The notes under the pieces were generated by a model that saw nothing but the letters and a program-made list of their open reading frames with translations, searched no databases and was not told the DNA's origin. From JBEICQ01 sp040383885 (GTDB lineage: Bacteria; Bacteroidota; Bacteroidia; UBA4408), in NCBI GenBank assembly GCA_040383885.1, contig JBEICQ010000028.1, positions 1 to 22,480 of the forward strand: a stretch of 22,480 bases of DNA, in the 5' to 3' direction. The translations under genes were made by a program, and so were the position numbers. Below, piece by piece: positions 7,548-14,419 of this stretch; positions within the stretch are counted from its first letter, which is position 1; every line of letters begins with the position of its first letter.

Positions 7548-8287
7548 ATCCAAAACATCCGGGTGTTGAAATATTGCAAACCGGCAGAGCCGGCAGAAAA
7601 TATCTTGCATGGCTGATAGACCCCGATAAAGGGGCAGATTTTTCAAGCTTTGATGCCGAATTATTGTCGCAGATAGATTTTATTTTTGTGGGCGGAAGCC
7701 TGCTCACTTCCGGAGATATGGATACCTGTATCTCCGCCATCAAGGAGTGTTCCCAATGTCCGGTGGTTATTTTTCCCGGTCATGGATCTCATCTCTCTAA
7801 CAAAGCCGATGGTATTCTCTTGCTCTCACTCGTTTCGGGGCGTAATCCTGAATTACTTATTGGTCAGCATGTGAATGCAGCCATGAAACTGAAACAATCA
7901 GGATTACACATCATCCCAACCGCCTACCTGCTGATAGACGGTGGCAAATCAAGTACCGTTTCATACATCACCCAAACACAGCCCATTCCTGCCGACAAAC
8001 CGGAGATTGCTGCAGTTACGGCACTGGCCGGAACACAATTAGGCATGAAGTGCGTTTACCTGGATGCCGGAAGCGGTGCTTTGCATCCTGTGCACACCGA
8101 TACCATCCTCGCCGTGAGAAATCAATGTGATGCTTTTTTGGTGGTGGGCGGTGGCATACGCACGGCAGCGGAAGCAAGAAAAGCATGGGAGTCGGGTGCA
8201 GATTGTATTGTGGTTGGAAATGCCATTGAAGAAAACAAAGATTTTATGATTCGGCTTGCCGAAGAAAAATTACTCATACAAAACTAA
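7544..8287 (+). CDS. Geranylgeranylglyceryl phosphate synthase family protein (PcrB/GGGPS)
   Basis: 247 residues, a TIM-barrel prenyltransferase of the GGGPS/PcrB family. Visible motifs: LIDPDKG (24-30) with the metal-binding aspartate, FVGGSLLTSG (48-57), YLDAGSGA (172-179), VVGGGIRTAAEA (200-211) and CIVVGNAIEE (221-230), the glycine-rich strands that bind sn-glycerol-1-phosphate. The family transfers a polyprenyl chain onto sn-glycerol-1-phosphate to make an ether lipid precursor. Archaea use it for membrane lipids; many Bacteroidota also carry it, with product and purpose unclear. Chain length cannot be deduced from the sequence. Located between gldH and yqeY in one operon, with ATGA overlap to gldH and a 15-bp gap to the next gene. 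Confidence 0.9.
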   Translation: MNPKHPGVEILQTGRAGRKYLAWLIDPDKGADFSSFDAELLSQIDFIFVGGSLLTSGDMDTCISAIKECSQCPVVIFPGHGSHLSNKADGILLLSLVSGRNPELLIGQHVNAAMKLKQSGLHIIPTAYLLIDGGKSSTVSYITQTQPIPADKPEIAAVTALAGTQLGMKCVYLDAGSGALHPVHTDTILAVRNQCDAFLVVGGGIRTAAEARKAWESGADCIVVGNAIEENKDFMIRLAEEKLLIQN

Positions 8288-8302
8288 AAACACGCATACG
8301 CC

Positions 8303-8743
8303 ATGAACCTCGAAGAAAAAATCAATGCCGATATCAAGGCAGCCATGCTGGCCAAAGAAAGTGCAAAACTGGAAGCCCTCCGGGCCATTAAATCGGCCAT
8401 CCTTTTGCTCAAAACTTCTCCGGACGGAACAGCTGCAGATGCCGAACTCAAGGCCTTGCAGAAAATGGTGAAACAGAGAAGGGAAACAGCAGGTATCTAT
8501 ACCTCACAAAACCGAAATGATTTGGCCGAAGTGGAACTTTTTCAGGCCTCGGTCATCGAACAATACCTGCCCCAGCAACTCAGCGGGGAAGCCCTGGAAA
8601 CAGAAGTAAAAAAATTGCTTTCTGAGCTGGGATTCTCCTCCCCTGCAGACATGGGAAAAGCCATTGGTGCGATCAATAAAACACTCTCCGGAAAAGCTGA
8701 CGGAAAAGGAATTGCAGACGCAGTAAAAAAATTATTGCAGTAG
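8303..8743 (+). CDS. GatB/YqeY domain-containing protein
   Basis: 146 residues, the usual length of a free-standing YqeY protein. Recognisable stretches: MNLEEKINADIKAAMLAK at the start, LEALRAIKSAILL, KQRRETAGIY, IEQYLPQQLS and the C-terminal MGKAIGAINKTLSGKADGK. The domain is shared with the tail of GatB, the tRNA-dependent amidotransferase subunit, where it contacts tRNA; the job of the free-standing form is not established. All-helical, soluble, no signal peptide. It is the last gene of the ricT operon; transcription runs into the hairpin at 8753-8769, facing the converging glycosyltransferase. Confidence 0.9.
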   Translation: MNLEEKINADIKAAMLAKESAKLEALRAIKSAILLLKTSPDGTAADAELKALQKMVKQRRETAGIYTSQNRNDLAEVELFQASVIEQYLPQQLSGEALETEVKKLLSELGFSSPADMGKAIGAINKTLSGKADGKGIADAVKKLLQ

Positions 8744-8769
8744 AAAAAAAATGCAAGTATGCTACTTGC
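8743..8769 (-). terminator. Rho-independent terminator of the glycosyltransferase gene, stop codon in the stem
   Basis: GCAAGTA (8753-8759) pairs with TACTTGC (8763-8769) around a 3-base loop. On the minus strand the stem is followed by a run of eight T at 8750-8743, the classic intrinsic terminator shape. The glycosyltransferase stop codon (8764-8762) sits inside the stem. On the plus strand the hairpin directly follows the YqeY gene but has no T run. Confidence 0.65.
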
Positions 8770-10078
8770 CCGCTTGCGGCTGTTCCGAATGGTACTTTTT
8801 CATCACCTTCTTCAACACCCCGGCCATCACTGCTGCCTGGTGTTTTCGTGAATAAAAGGATGCCGCTTTTTCATTGAAGTTCCCTTGTGCATGACTGGTA
8901 CCATTGATCACTGATGCTCTCAGATAATCAGCCAAGGCATCCACCTCATCAAAGGCTTTTCCCTGACCTAAATCATGTACGAGCGCAGACATGATGCCAT
9001 GGTCGTCAGGAATCACCAATATGGGCTTTTTAACAGGGATGTACTCAATTACCTTGGCATAAAGATTTTCGAAAAACGGATCGGAAAGTGCAACAAGAAA
9101 ATCCGCAGATTGAATCTGGGCCATGCTTTCTTCGCGGGGTAACCTGTCGGTAAAAACAAGATAGGGTAACAGTTCCTTATGATGATTGCTCACTCTTTGA
9201 ACCTGTGCAGGATAATAATGTAAACCAACCATTCTCAGTTCAATATCGCCGGGCTTGATGGCACCCGAACGATGCAACAACAAGAGTGCATCAAGTAAAA
9301 ATTCAATTTGCTGTCCGGAAGTAAGCGTTCCGTTATGCACCATCAGTATCTTGCATGGTCCATGCACATCGGGCATGTTTTGCGGAAGATCTCGGTACCC
9401 ATTGAATACCGTGTATGCAGGCTTTCTCAGTAAAAACCGATAAAAGTCGGCAATCACAGGAATGGGAGTTGTAATGGCAGAAACATTGGATAGGAACTTC
9501 CTCTCGCGGCGCCACTCAAACTGTCTCACAAATTTTGCAAGTATCCCTGTGTAGTTTTGTGTGATATGATTCAGATACCATCCATCCCTGTAATCAGCCA
9601 TCCAGGGGATGCCAAATTTTTTTGAAAGACGATGACCGTGTCTGAAATTTTGCCAGGGATTACCGGTAACCAAAATCAAATCTACCCGGTTGTTTTTGAG
9701 ATATCCCGCTGCTGCGCTATACAGAAACGAATGCCTGTCGAACACATCATGATAAAATGAACCCAGGTTCCAAACAAAAGTGAAAATCCTTCGTAAGCCC
9801 GAAAACTTTTTCCAACCTGATTTCCGAATGATCCAGTCGGTGGGATTCATCCTGTTCACCACCTTAATCATTGTTACTCCGTGATGCAATTCTGTTTTTA
9901 TATCCTTTGCATCGCCGAACAACCAATACCGCGGATCGGTGCTCATGTTGTTCCATTCTTTGGTAACCAGCACCAATTCAATTCCCTGGCCGGGAAGATG
10001 ATTCACCCATCCCAAAGGACGCTCAGCAGCAATGGTGTTGAGCGGGGGATAATCATTACACAAAATCAATACCTTCAT
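8762..10078 (-). CDS. Glycosyltransferase, GT-B fold (GT4-like)
   Basis: 438 residues from ATG 10078; a TTG 30 bases upstream would begin ahead of the TAnnTTTG box at 10096-10103 and is not favoured. The N-terminal half starts MKVLILCNDYPPLNTIAAER, the glycine/proline-rich entry of GT4-type enzymes that work on sugar-nucleotide donors. The C-terminal half has the donor-side features: KILMVHNGTLTSGQQIEFLL (243-262), VFTDRLPREESMAQIQSADF (308-327) and the acidic EX7E-like segment FENLYAKVIEYIPVKKPIL (336-354). No membrane helix. Probably builds a surface polysaccharide or glycolipid, but acceptor and sugar are unknown. It is downstream of the small CxxC protein gene on the same strand, with a 163-bp gap and its own promoter box. 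Confidence 0.83.
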   Translation of the reverse strand: MKVLILCNDYPPLNTIAAERPLGWVNHLPGQGIELVLVTKEWNNMSTDPRYWLFGDAKDIKTELHHGVTMIKVVNRMNPTDWIIRKSGWKKFSGLRRIFTFVWNLGSFYHDVFDRHSFLYSAAAGYLKNNRVDLILVTGNPWQNFRHGHRLSKKFGIPWMADYRDGWYLNHITQNYTGILAKFVRQFEWRRERKFLSNVSAITTPIPVIADFYRFLLRKPAYTVFNGYRDLPQNMPDVHGPCKILMVHNGTLTSGQQIEFLLDALLLLHRSGAIKPGDIELRMVGLHYYPAQVQRVSNHHKELLPYLVFTDRLPREESMAQIQSADFLVALSDPFFENLYAKVIEYIPVKKPILVIPDDHGIMSALVHDLGQGKAFDEVDALADYLRASVINGTSHAQGNFNEKAASFYSRKHQAAVMAGVLKKVMKKYHSEQPQAGK

Positions 10079-10095
10079 TTTCCACCAAAGTGATA

Positions 10096-10103
10096 CAAAA
10101 GTA
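10096..10103 (-). promoter_or_regulatory. TAnnTTTG promoter box for the glycosyltransferase
   Basis: TACTTTTG on the minus strand is an exact TAnnTTTG match, 17 bases ahead of the ATG at 10078. No TTTG at 19-21 bp upstream. Confidence 0.4.
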
Positions 10104-10241
10104 ACCAAATTCCATTCTCTGATTTCAGCCCGTATTCAGGTTTATGCTTGATAAAAAGAAAAAATGTTTGCCATTCCGAACCAAACATTCCACTCCCCTT
10201 TTTTCGGAGAGCCTACTTAAAAAAAATGGAGAAGTAAAAGA

Positions 10242-10457
10242 TTAAGCTTTGCTTTTGCGACGAAAAAAATAGATACCAAAAATTGCTATCAGTACATAAG
10301 GAACTGCCAGCAGGTAGAGAATCCCGGTGTTCAGTCCTTTTCCAACACTTCCGCCGCCTTCCAGGCTTGAGGATGGCACTGCCCTGCACATGGCACACTG
10401 GGCATAAACACCCAATTGATAAACCATAAAAAGAAGGAGCAACAAGTATTTTTTCAC
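10242..10457 (-). CDS. Small CxxC-containing membrane protein of unknown function
   Basis: 71 residues starting at GTG 10457. A signal peptide (1-19, MKKYLLLLLF...GVYA) is followed directly by QCAMCRA with a CxxC at C21/C24, a short Ser/Gly-rich linker (29-40), GKGLNTGILYLL, and one membrane helix at about 46-65 ending in the basic tail RRKSKA. I recall similar short proteins with CAMCR and GLNTGILYL segments across Bacteroidota, but know no function. The layout places the CxxC outside the cytoplasm at the N-terminus of a single-span protein, where it could bind metal or take part in thiol exchange; that is inference. It follows the rRNA methyltransferase gene on the same strand by 25 bp. Confidence 0.78.
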   Translation of the reverse strand: MKKYLLLLLFMVYQLGVYAQCAMCRAVPSSSLEGGGSVGKGLNTGILYLLAVPYVLIAIFGIYFFRRKSKA

Positions 10458-10461
10458 GCTG

Positions 10462-10469
10462 CAAAAATA
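10462..10469 (-). promoter_or_regulatory. TAnnTTTG promoter box for the small CxxC protein
   Basis: TATTTTTG on the minus strand, an exact TAnnTTTG match only 4 bases before the GTG at 10457. If used, the transcript would be leaderless or nearly so. Read-through from the upstream methyltransferase gene is the alternative. Confidence 0.4.
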
Positions 10470-10482
10470 AGGAAATATGTGG

Positions 10483-11688
10483 CTATTCTATCCTCAGCAC
10501 CAAACCTTTCAGATACTCCCCTTCGGGATGAAAAACAGAGGCCGCATGATCGGGCGGCTGCGACAAGTGATGCAATACACGCATGCTTCTGCCGGCCTGG
10601 ATAGCGGCACTGGCAACCGTTTTCTCAAAGAGGTACCTGTCTACCGCCTGCGAACAGGAAAAAGTGAATAACAAGCCTCCGGGAGCGATGCGCTTCATGG
10701 CCTCCCGATTGAGTCTTTTGTATCCCTGAACGGCATGATGCCGGGCATTGAGGTGTTTGGCAAAGGCCGGCGGATCGAGCACAATGATGTCATATACCTG
10801 CTCCATTTTCTCCAGATAGGCAAAGGCATCCTCAGCCACATTCTGCCATTCGCAGGCAGGGGCATTGAGTTTCATGTTTCTGTCGGCCAGGGCAATCGCT
10901 GACTTCGAAGAATCTACCGAGTGCACCAGAGAGGCACCGGCCTGAGCAGCATACACCGAAAAACCACCCGTATAGGAAAAGGTGTTCAACACTTTTTTGC
11001 CCGGAGCATACTGTGCAAGTAAGCGGCGATTTTCTCGCTGGTCAATAAAAAATCCTGTTTTCTGTCCTTGCTCCCAGTCCACCCAAAAGCGGTGTCCATT
11101 CTCCAGTACTTCGCCCGGAGTGGATTTCCCCCAAACATAATTTCCTCCATCATTTCCCTTTCGAAATGCCTCGGGCAACACATCCTCGCTCTTGTCATAA
11201 ACAGCTTGCAACTGCGTTCCCAGCGCGTCTACAAAGGCCTGCGTTATCATGGGCAAATCCCTGTGCATGCCCACCGAATGGCATTGCAAAACCAAGGTTC
11301 CCGCATAATAATCTGCTATCAATCCAGGCAAGCCATCGCCCTCTGCAAAACACATGCGGCATACATTGGTTTGTCCTTCCTGCAGGATGCCTAATTGACG
11401 GCGAATGTCAACGGCCTGTGCTATTTTACGGCTCCAGAATGCCTGTCCACCCAAATCCTGCACAAAGCTGAGTATGCGTATGGCAATGCTTCCTCCGGCA
11501 TAATGTCCGCTTCCCAAAAACACATCCTTGTTGGAATAAACATCAACCCACTCCCCTTCCGCAGGAACCACCTCCCGGAGCGTTTCAGGGTCTTTTATTT
11601 TTTTAATGGCGCCCGAGAATACCCAGGGGTGAAAGCGCAACAAACTCTCGTCTTTTCCGGATGAGAGGATTACTTTTTTTCTTTGCAT
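10483..11688 (-). CDS. rlmI: Class I SAM-dependent rRNA methyltransferase, RlmI family
   Basis: 401 residues from ATG 11688. The N-terminal PUA domain (about 1-75) begins MQRKKVILSSGKDESLLRFH followed by PWVFSGAIKKI, which is typical of RlmI and fixes the start; a TTG at 11700 overlaps the promoter box and is rejected. The methyltransferase part has GQKTGFFIDQRENR (208-221), the SAM-binding NTFSYTGGFSVYAA (235-248), DPPAF (305-309) and FSCS (343-346). RlmI in E. coli makes 5-methylcytidine at position 1962 of 23S rRNA; this protein belongs to the same RlmI/RlmK-like group, so the exact site is inferred. The gene is transcribed away from prmC, with start codons only 5 bp apart. Confidence 0.87.
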   Translation of the reverse strand: MQRKKVILSSGKDESLLRFHPWVFSGAIKKIKDPETLREVVPAEGEWVDVYSNKDVFLGSGHYAGGSIAIRILSFVQDLGGQAFWSRKIAQAVDIRRQLGILQEGQTNVCRMCFAEGDGLPGLIADYYAGTLVLQCHSVGMHRDLPMITQAFVDALGTQLQAVYDKSEDVLPEAFRKGNDGGNYVWGKSTPGEVLENGHRFWVDWEQGQKTGFFIDQRENRRLLAQYAPGKKVLNTFSYTGGFSVYAAQAGASLVHSVDSSKSAIALADRNMKLNAPACEWQNVAEDAFAYLEKMEQVYDIIVLDPPAFAKHLNARHHAVQGYKRLNREAMKRIAPGGLLFTFSCSQAVDRYLFEKTVASAAIQAGRSMRVLHHLSQPPDHAASVFHPEGEYLKGLVLRIE

Positions 11689-11693
11689 GGAAT

Positions 11694-12575
11694 ATGCCAA
11701 AGGTAGTTGATTCTGAAAATCCTTTCCCCATTGCCATCGCTTTGCTCAAACAAGAGCTGATGGAGGTGCTTCCCGATTGGTATGATAAGGAAGAAAAATC
11801 CATGCTCTGCCGCATTGCCCTGGAGCAGGTATCAGGGCTCAGCCATACCCGATTGCTGCTGAACACACACCTCCACCTCTCTGCAAACAACCGGCAAAAG
11901 TGGAAAGAGTGGATGCAAAGACTGCAAAGCGGAGAGCCCTGGCAATACATCACGGGCCAAGCCATGTTTGATAACCTTCTGCTGGCTGTTGACCGCTCCG
12001 TGCTTATCCCACGCCCCGAAACTGAGTACATGTGCCGGCTCATTGTTGAAGAACATAGGCAGAAAAGCGGACTCCTTGTTGCCGACATCGGCACCGGCAG
12101 CGGATGCATTGCCCTTTCGCTGGCGGCCGGGCTTCCAAAGTCAGTCGTACATGCCTTCGACATCAGTAAAGAGGCCCTGGCCCTGGCCCAACAAAATGCC
12201 GCGACCCATGCACTCCTGCTTCAGCTGCACCACTGGGATGCTCTTCATCAGCCCTTTCCCCTGTTAAATGTTGATCTGCTGGTGTCTAATCCACCCTATA
12301 TTACGCCGGAGCAGACTGCCTCCATGCGCCCCAATGTCACTGCCTTCGAACCCCATTTGGCCCTGTTTGCCCCCGGCCAAAAACCACTCGCTTTCTACGA
12401 GATACTGGCATCACTCAAACCCAATTTATCAGCCGGGGCCGCTCTCTACACAGAAATCAATGAGGACCTTGACAGAGAAGTATGCCAACTTTTTCAGCAC
12501 GCAGGATTCTCAGAGGTGCATTGCATCAATGACCTCAGCGGCAAGCCCCGCATCGTAAAAGCACAGAATAATTAA
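11694..12575 (+). CDS. prmC: Peptide chain release factor N5-glutamine methyltransferase PrmC (HemK)
   Basis: 293 residues from ATG 11694; an ATG at 11661 is in frame but lies inside the divergent rlmI gene. PrmC methylates the glutamine of the GGQ motif of release factors RF1 and RF2. Seen here: the N-terminal helical domain (1-95), the linker GEPWQYITG (80-88), VLIPRPETEYM (103-113), the SAM loop DIGTGSGCIALSLA (131-144), and the catalytic NPPY (199-202) followed by PYITPEQTASM. Length is normal for the family. prmC and queA are in the same direction with an 82-bp gap holding a candidate queA promoter. Its own promoter would lie inside rlmI; a TACTTTTT at 11671-11678 is a one-mismatch candidate. 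Confidence 0.92.
   Translation: MPKVVDSENPFPIAIALLKQELMEVLPDWYDKEEKSMLCRIALEQVSGLSHTRLLLNTHLHLSANNRQKWKEWMQRLQSGEPWQYITGQAMFDNLLLAVDRSVLIPRPETEYMCRLIVEEHRQKSGLLVADIGTGSGCIALSLAAGLPKSVVHAFDISKEALALAQQNAATHALLLQLHHWDALHQPFPLLNVDLLVSNPPYITPEQTASMRPNVTAFEPHLALFAPGQKPLAFYEILASLKPNLSAGAALYTEINEDLDREVCQLFQHAGFSEVHCINDLSGKPRIVKAQNN
11698..11705 (-). promoter_or_regulatory. TAnnTTTG promoter box for rlmI, inside the prmC start
   Basis: TACCTTTG on the minus strand, exact match, 9 bases ahead of the rlmI ATG. It overlaps codons 2-4 of the divergent prmC gene. Confidence 0.45.
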
Positions 12576-12607
12576 AGCCACCGGGTAGGTTTTCTTCGTT
12601 TTGATGC

Positions 12608-12615
12608 TATCTTTG
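12608..12615 (+). promoter_or_regulatory. TAnnTTTG promoter box for queA-ispD
   Basis: TATCTTTG matches TAnnTTTG exactly and ends 42 bases before the queA ATG. The leader between contains TTGTTG (12637-12642) and CAACAA (12649-12654), a 6-bp hairpin ending 3 bases from the start codon. Confidence 0.45.
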
Positions 12616-12657
12616 CCGCCCTTGTTCTTCCAATAATTGTTGCTGTAACAACAAAAT

Positions 12658-13707
12658 ATGAAGCTATCACAATTCAACTTCCTACTTCCCAAGGACCTCA
12701 TCGCTGAGAGTCCCACGCGATTCCGCGACGATTCCAAACTCATGGTTCTTCACCGCCAAACCGGGAAGATTGAGCACAAACACTTCAAAGACATCCTCAG
12801 CTATTTTAACGATGGCGATGTGATGGTGGTAAACAACACCAAGGTTTTTCCTGCCCGTATGTACGGCAACAAAGAAAAAACCGGCGCCAAAATAGAGGTC
12901 TTTCTCCTCAGGGAACTCAACCGCGAAAGCCGCCTCTGGGATGTGCTGGTTGATCCCGCCCGCAAAATCAGGATTGGTAACAAACTGTATTTTGGAGATG
13001 ACGACAGCCTCGTGGCAGAGGTGATTGATAACACCACCTCCCGCGGACGCACACTCCGTTTCTTGTTTGATGGTCCTTACGAACAATTCAAGGCCACCAT
13101 CGAAGCCCTCGGTCAAACCCCGCTGCCAAAATACATCAAGCGAAAAGTGGTTCCGGAAGATTCAGAACGCTACCAAACCATCTTTGCCGAACACGAAGGT
13201 GCCGTGGCTGCACCCACCGCAGGTATGCACTTTAGCAAGGAGCTCATGAAGCGCATGGAGCTCAAAGGAGTACATTTCGAACCCGTTACCCTGCATGTGG
13301 GTCTGGGTACCTTCCGCGCAGTAGAAGTGGAAGACCTCACCAAGCACAAAATGGATTCCGAGCAGATGTGGATTCCCGAAAAAACAGCCCAAGCAGTAAA
13401 CCTCGCCCTGGGCAATAAGAAAAAAGTATGCGCTGTTGGAACCACCAGTATGCGTGCACTGGAAACTTCGGTATCCACCTCCAATACACTCAAACCCTTC
13501 GAAGGCTGGACCAATAAATTCATCTTCCCCCCTTACGATTTTTCCATAGCCAATTGCATGATCACCAATTTTCATATGCCCGAATCAACACTCCTGATGA
13601 TGGTATGTGCCTTTGGCGGTTTTGACCTGGTGATGGAAGCCTACAAAACGGCTGTCAAGGAAAAATATCGCTTCCTCTCCTACGGAGATGCCATGCTCAT
13701 CCTGTAA
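12658..13707 (+). CDS. queA: S-adenosylmethionine:tRNA ribosyltransferase-isomerase QueA
   Basis: 349 residues, normal length. QueA transfers and rearranges the ribosyl part of SAM onto preQ1-modified tRNA to give epoxyqueuosine. Recognisable family segments: LPKDLIAESPTRFRDDSKLM at the start, VMVVNNTKVFPARMYG (about 55-70), PLPKYIKRK, SERYQTIFAEHEGAVAAPTA near 167-186, GMHFSKEL, and in the C-terminal part ITNFHMPESTLLMMVCAFGG. These cover the whole protein, so the gene is intact. Its TAA overlaps the ispD ATG by one base (TAATG), meaning the two are translationally coupled even though the pathways are unrelated. No other queuosine gene is in the window. Confidence 0.95.
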   Translation: MKLSQFNFLLPKDLIAESPTRFRDDSKLMVLHRQTGKIEHKHFKDILSYFNDGDVMVVNNTKVFPARMYGNKEKTGAKIEVFLLRELNRESRLWDVLVDPARKIRIGNKLYFGDDDSLVAEVIDNTTSRGRTLRFLFDGPYEQFKATIEALGQTPLPKYIKRKVVPEDSERYQTIFAEHEGAVAAPTAGMHFSKELMKRMELKGVHFEPVTLHVGLGTFRAVEVEDLTKHKMDSEQMWIPEKTAQAVNLALGNKKKVCAVGTTSMRALETSVSTSNTLKPFEGWTNKFIFPPYDFSIANCMITNFHMPESTLLMMVCAFGGFDLVMEAYKTAVKEKYRFLSYGDAMLIL

Positions 13708-14405
13708 TGGATTCCCAAACGGCTGTGATTGTGGTGGCCGGTGGTTCCGGCAAAAGGATGCAGCAAGCCTTGCCCAAACAATTCCTGGAACTGCAGGGTG
13801 AACCTGTACTTTTTCACACCCTGCGTAACATCCATGAGATAGCACCGGCCGCACAACTCGTGCTGGTTTTGCCTGCTGCCCACTTCGATTTCTGGAAACA
13901 ACTCTTGCACTCGCAAAGCTTCACTGTGCCTCACAAGATTACAGAGGGTGGAAGCACCCGTTTTGAATCTGTAAAAAACGGTCTCGACCTTTGTAAAGAA
14001 GCCCAATACATTGCCGTTCATGATGGGGTGCGACCGTTTGTAAAAGCCTCCATGTTTATCGCCTGTTTCAATCAATGCCTAAACAGCGGTGCCTGCATAC
14101 CTGTGCTGTCACCCGTAGACTCTATCCGCAAGCGCACATTCAATGGCAGTGAGCCGGTGAACCGAGAAGATTTTCTGCTCGTGCAAACACCACAAATTTT
14201 TGAGTCTGCCCTTCTCAGGAATGCCTATCAACAAGTGTTCAGGGAATTTTTCACCGATGATGCCTCAGTGGTAGAAGCCTACGGACATGCGGTTGCAACC
14301 TGCACAGGAAACCGCGAAAACATCAAGATCACCACTCCCTTTGATTTGCTGCTCGCCGAAGGCATCCTGAAAACATTCAGCGTAAGGGACGAGGAAAAAT
14401 CTTAG
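13707..14405 (+). CDS. ispD: 2-C-methyl-D-erythritol 4-phosphate cytidylyltransferase IspD
   Basis: 232 residues. IspD joins CTP and methylerythritol phosphate in the MEP route to isoprenoids. Seen: the nucleotide-binding AGGSGKRMQQALPKQF (11-26) with the conserved R17 and K24, GGSTRFESV (81-89) and AVHDGVRPFV (103-112), the three hallmark blocks of the family. Length is normal and there is no fused IspF. It starts in the last base of the queA stop codon. The end of the gene faces serC with a 14-bp gap; I see no convincing terminator there. IspD would supply the prenyl precursors used by the GGGP synthase in this window, a pathway link but not a proven one. Confidence 0.93.
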   Translation: MDSQTAVIVVAGGSGKRMQQALPKQFLELQGEPVLFHTLRNIHEIAPAAQLVLVLPAAHFDFWKQLLHSQSFTVPHKITEGGSTRFESVKNGLDLCKEAQYIAVHDGVRPFVKASMFIACFNQCLNSGACIPVLSPVDSIRKRTFNGSEPVNREDFLLVQTPQIFESALLRNAYQQVFREFFTDDASVVEAYGHAVATCTGNRENIKITTPFDLLLAEGILKTFSVRDEEKS

Positions 14406-14419
14406 TCCTCTCAAAAAAA

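Noticed and set aside
10079..10108. TTG start for the glycosyltransferase
   Set aside because: It lies ahead of the promoter box, and MKVLILCNDYPP is the expected enzyme N-terminus.
11661..11693. Upstream ATG for prmC
   Set aside because: It would overlap the divergent rlmI coding region by 28 bp and the added residues look like a chance hydrophobic stretch.
12682..13116. Long antisense frame in queA
   Set aside because: A shadow of the queA frame; no known domain, and queA is complete and conserved over this region.
14406..14419. Terminator between converging ispD and serC
   Set aside because: Only a 4-bp TCCT/AGGA pairing is possible around A-rich DNA; too weak to call.
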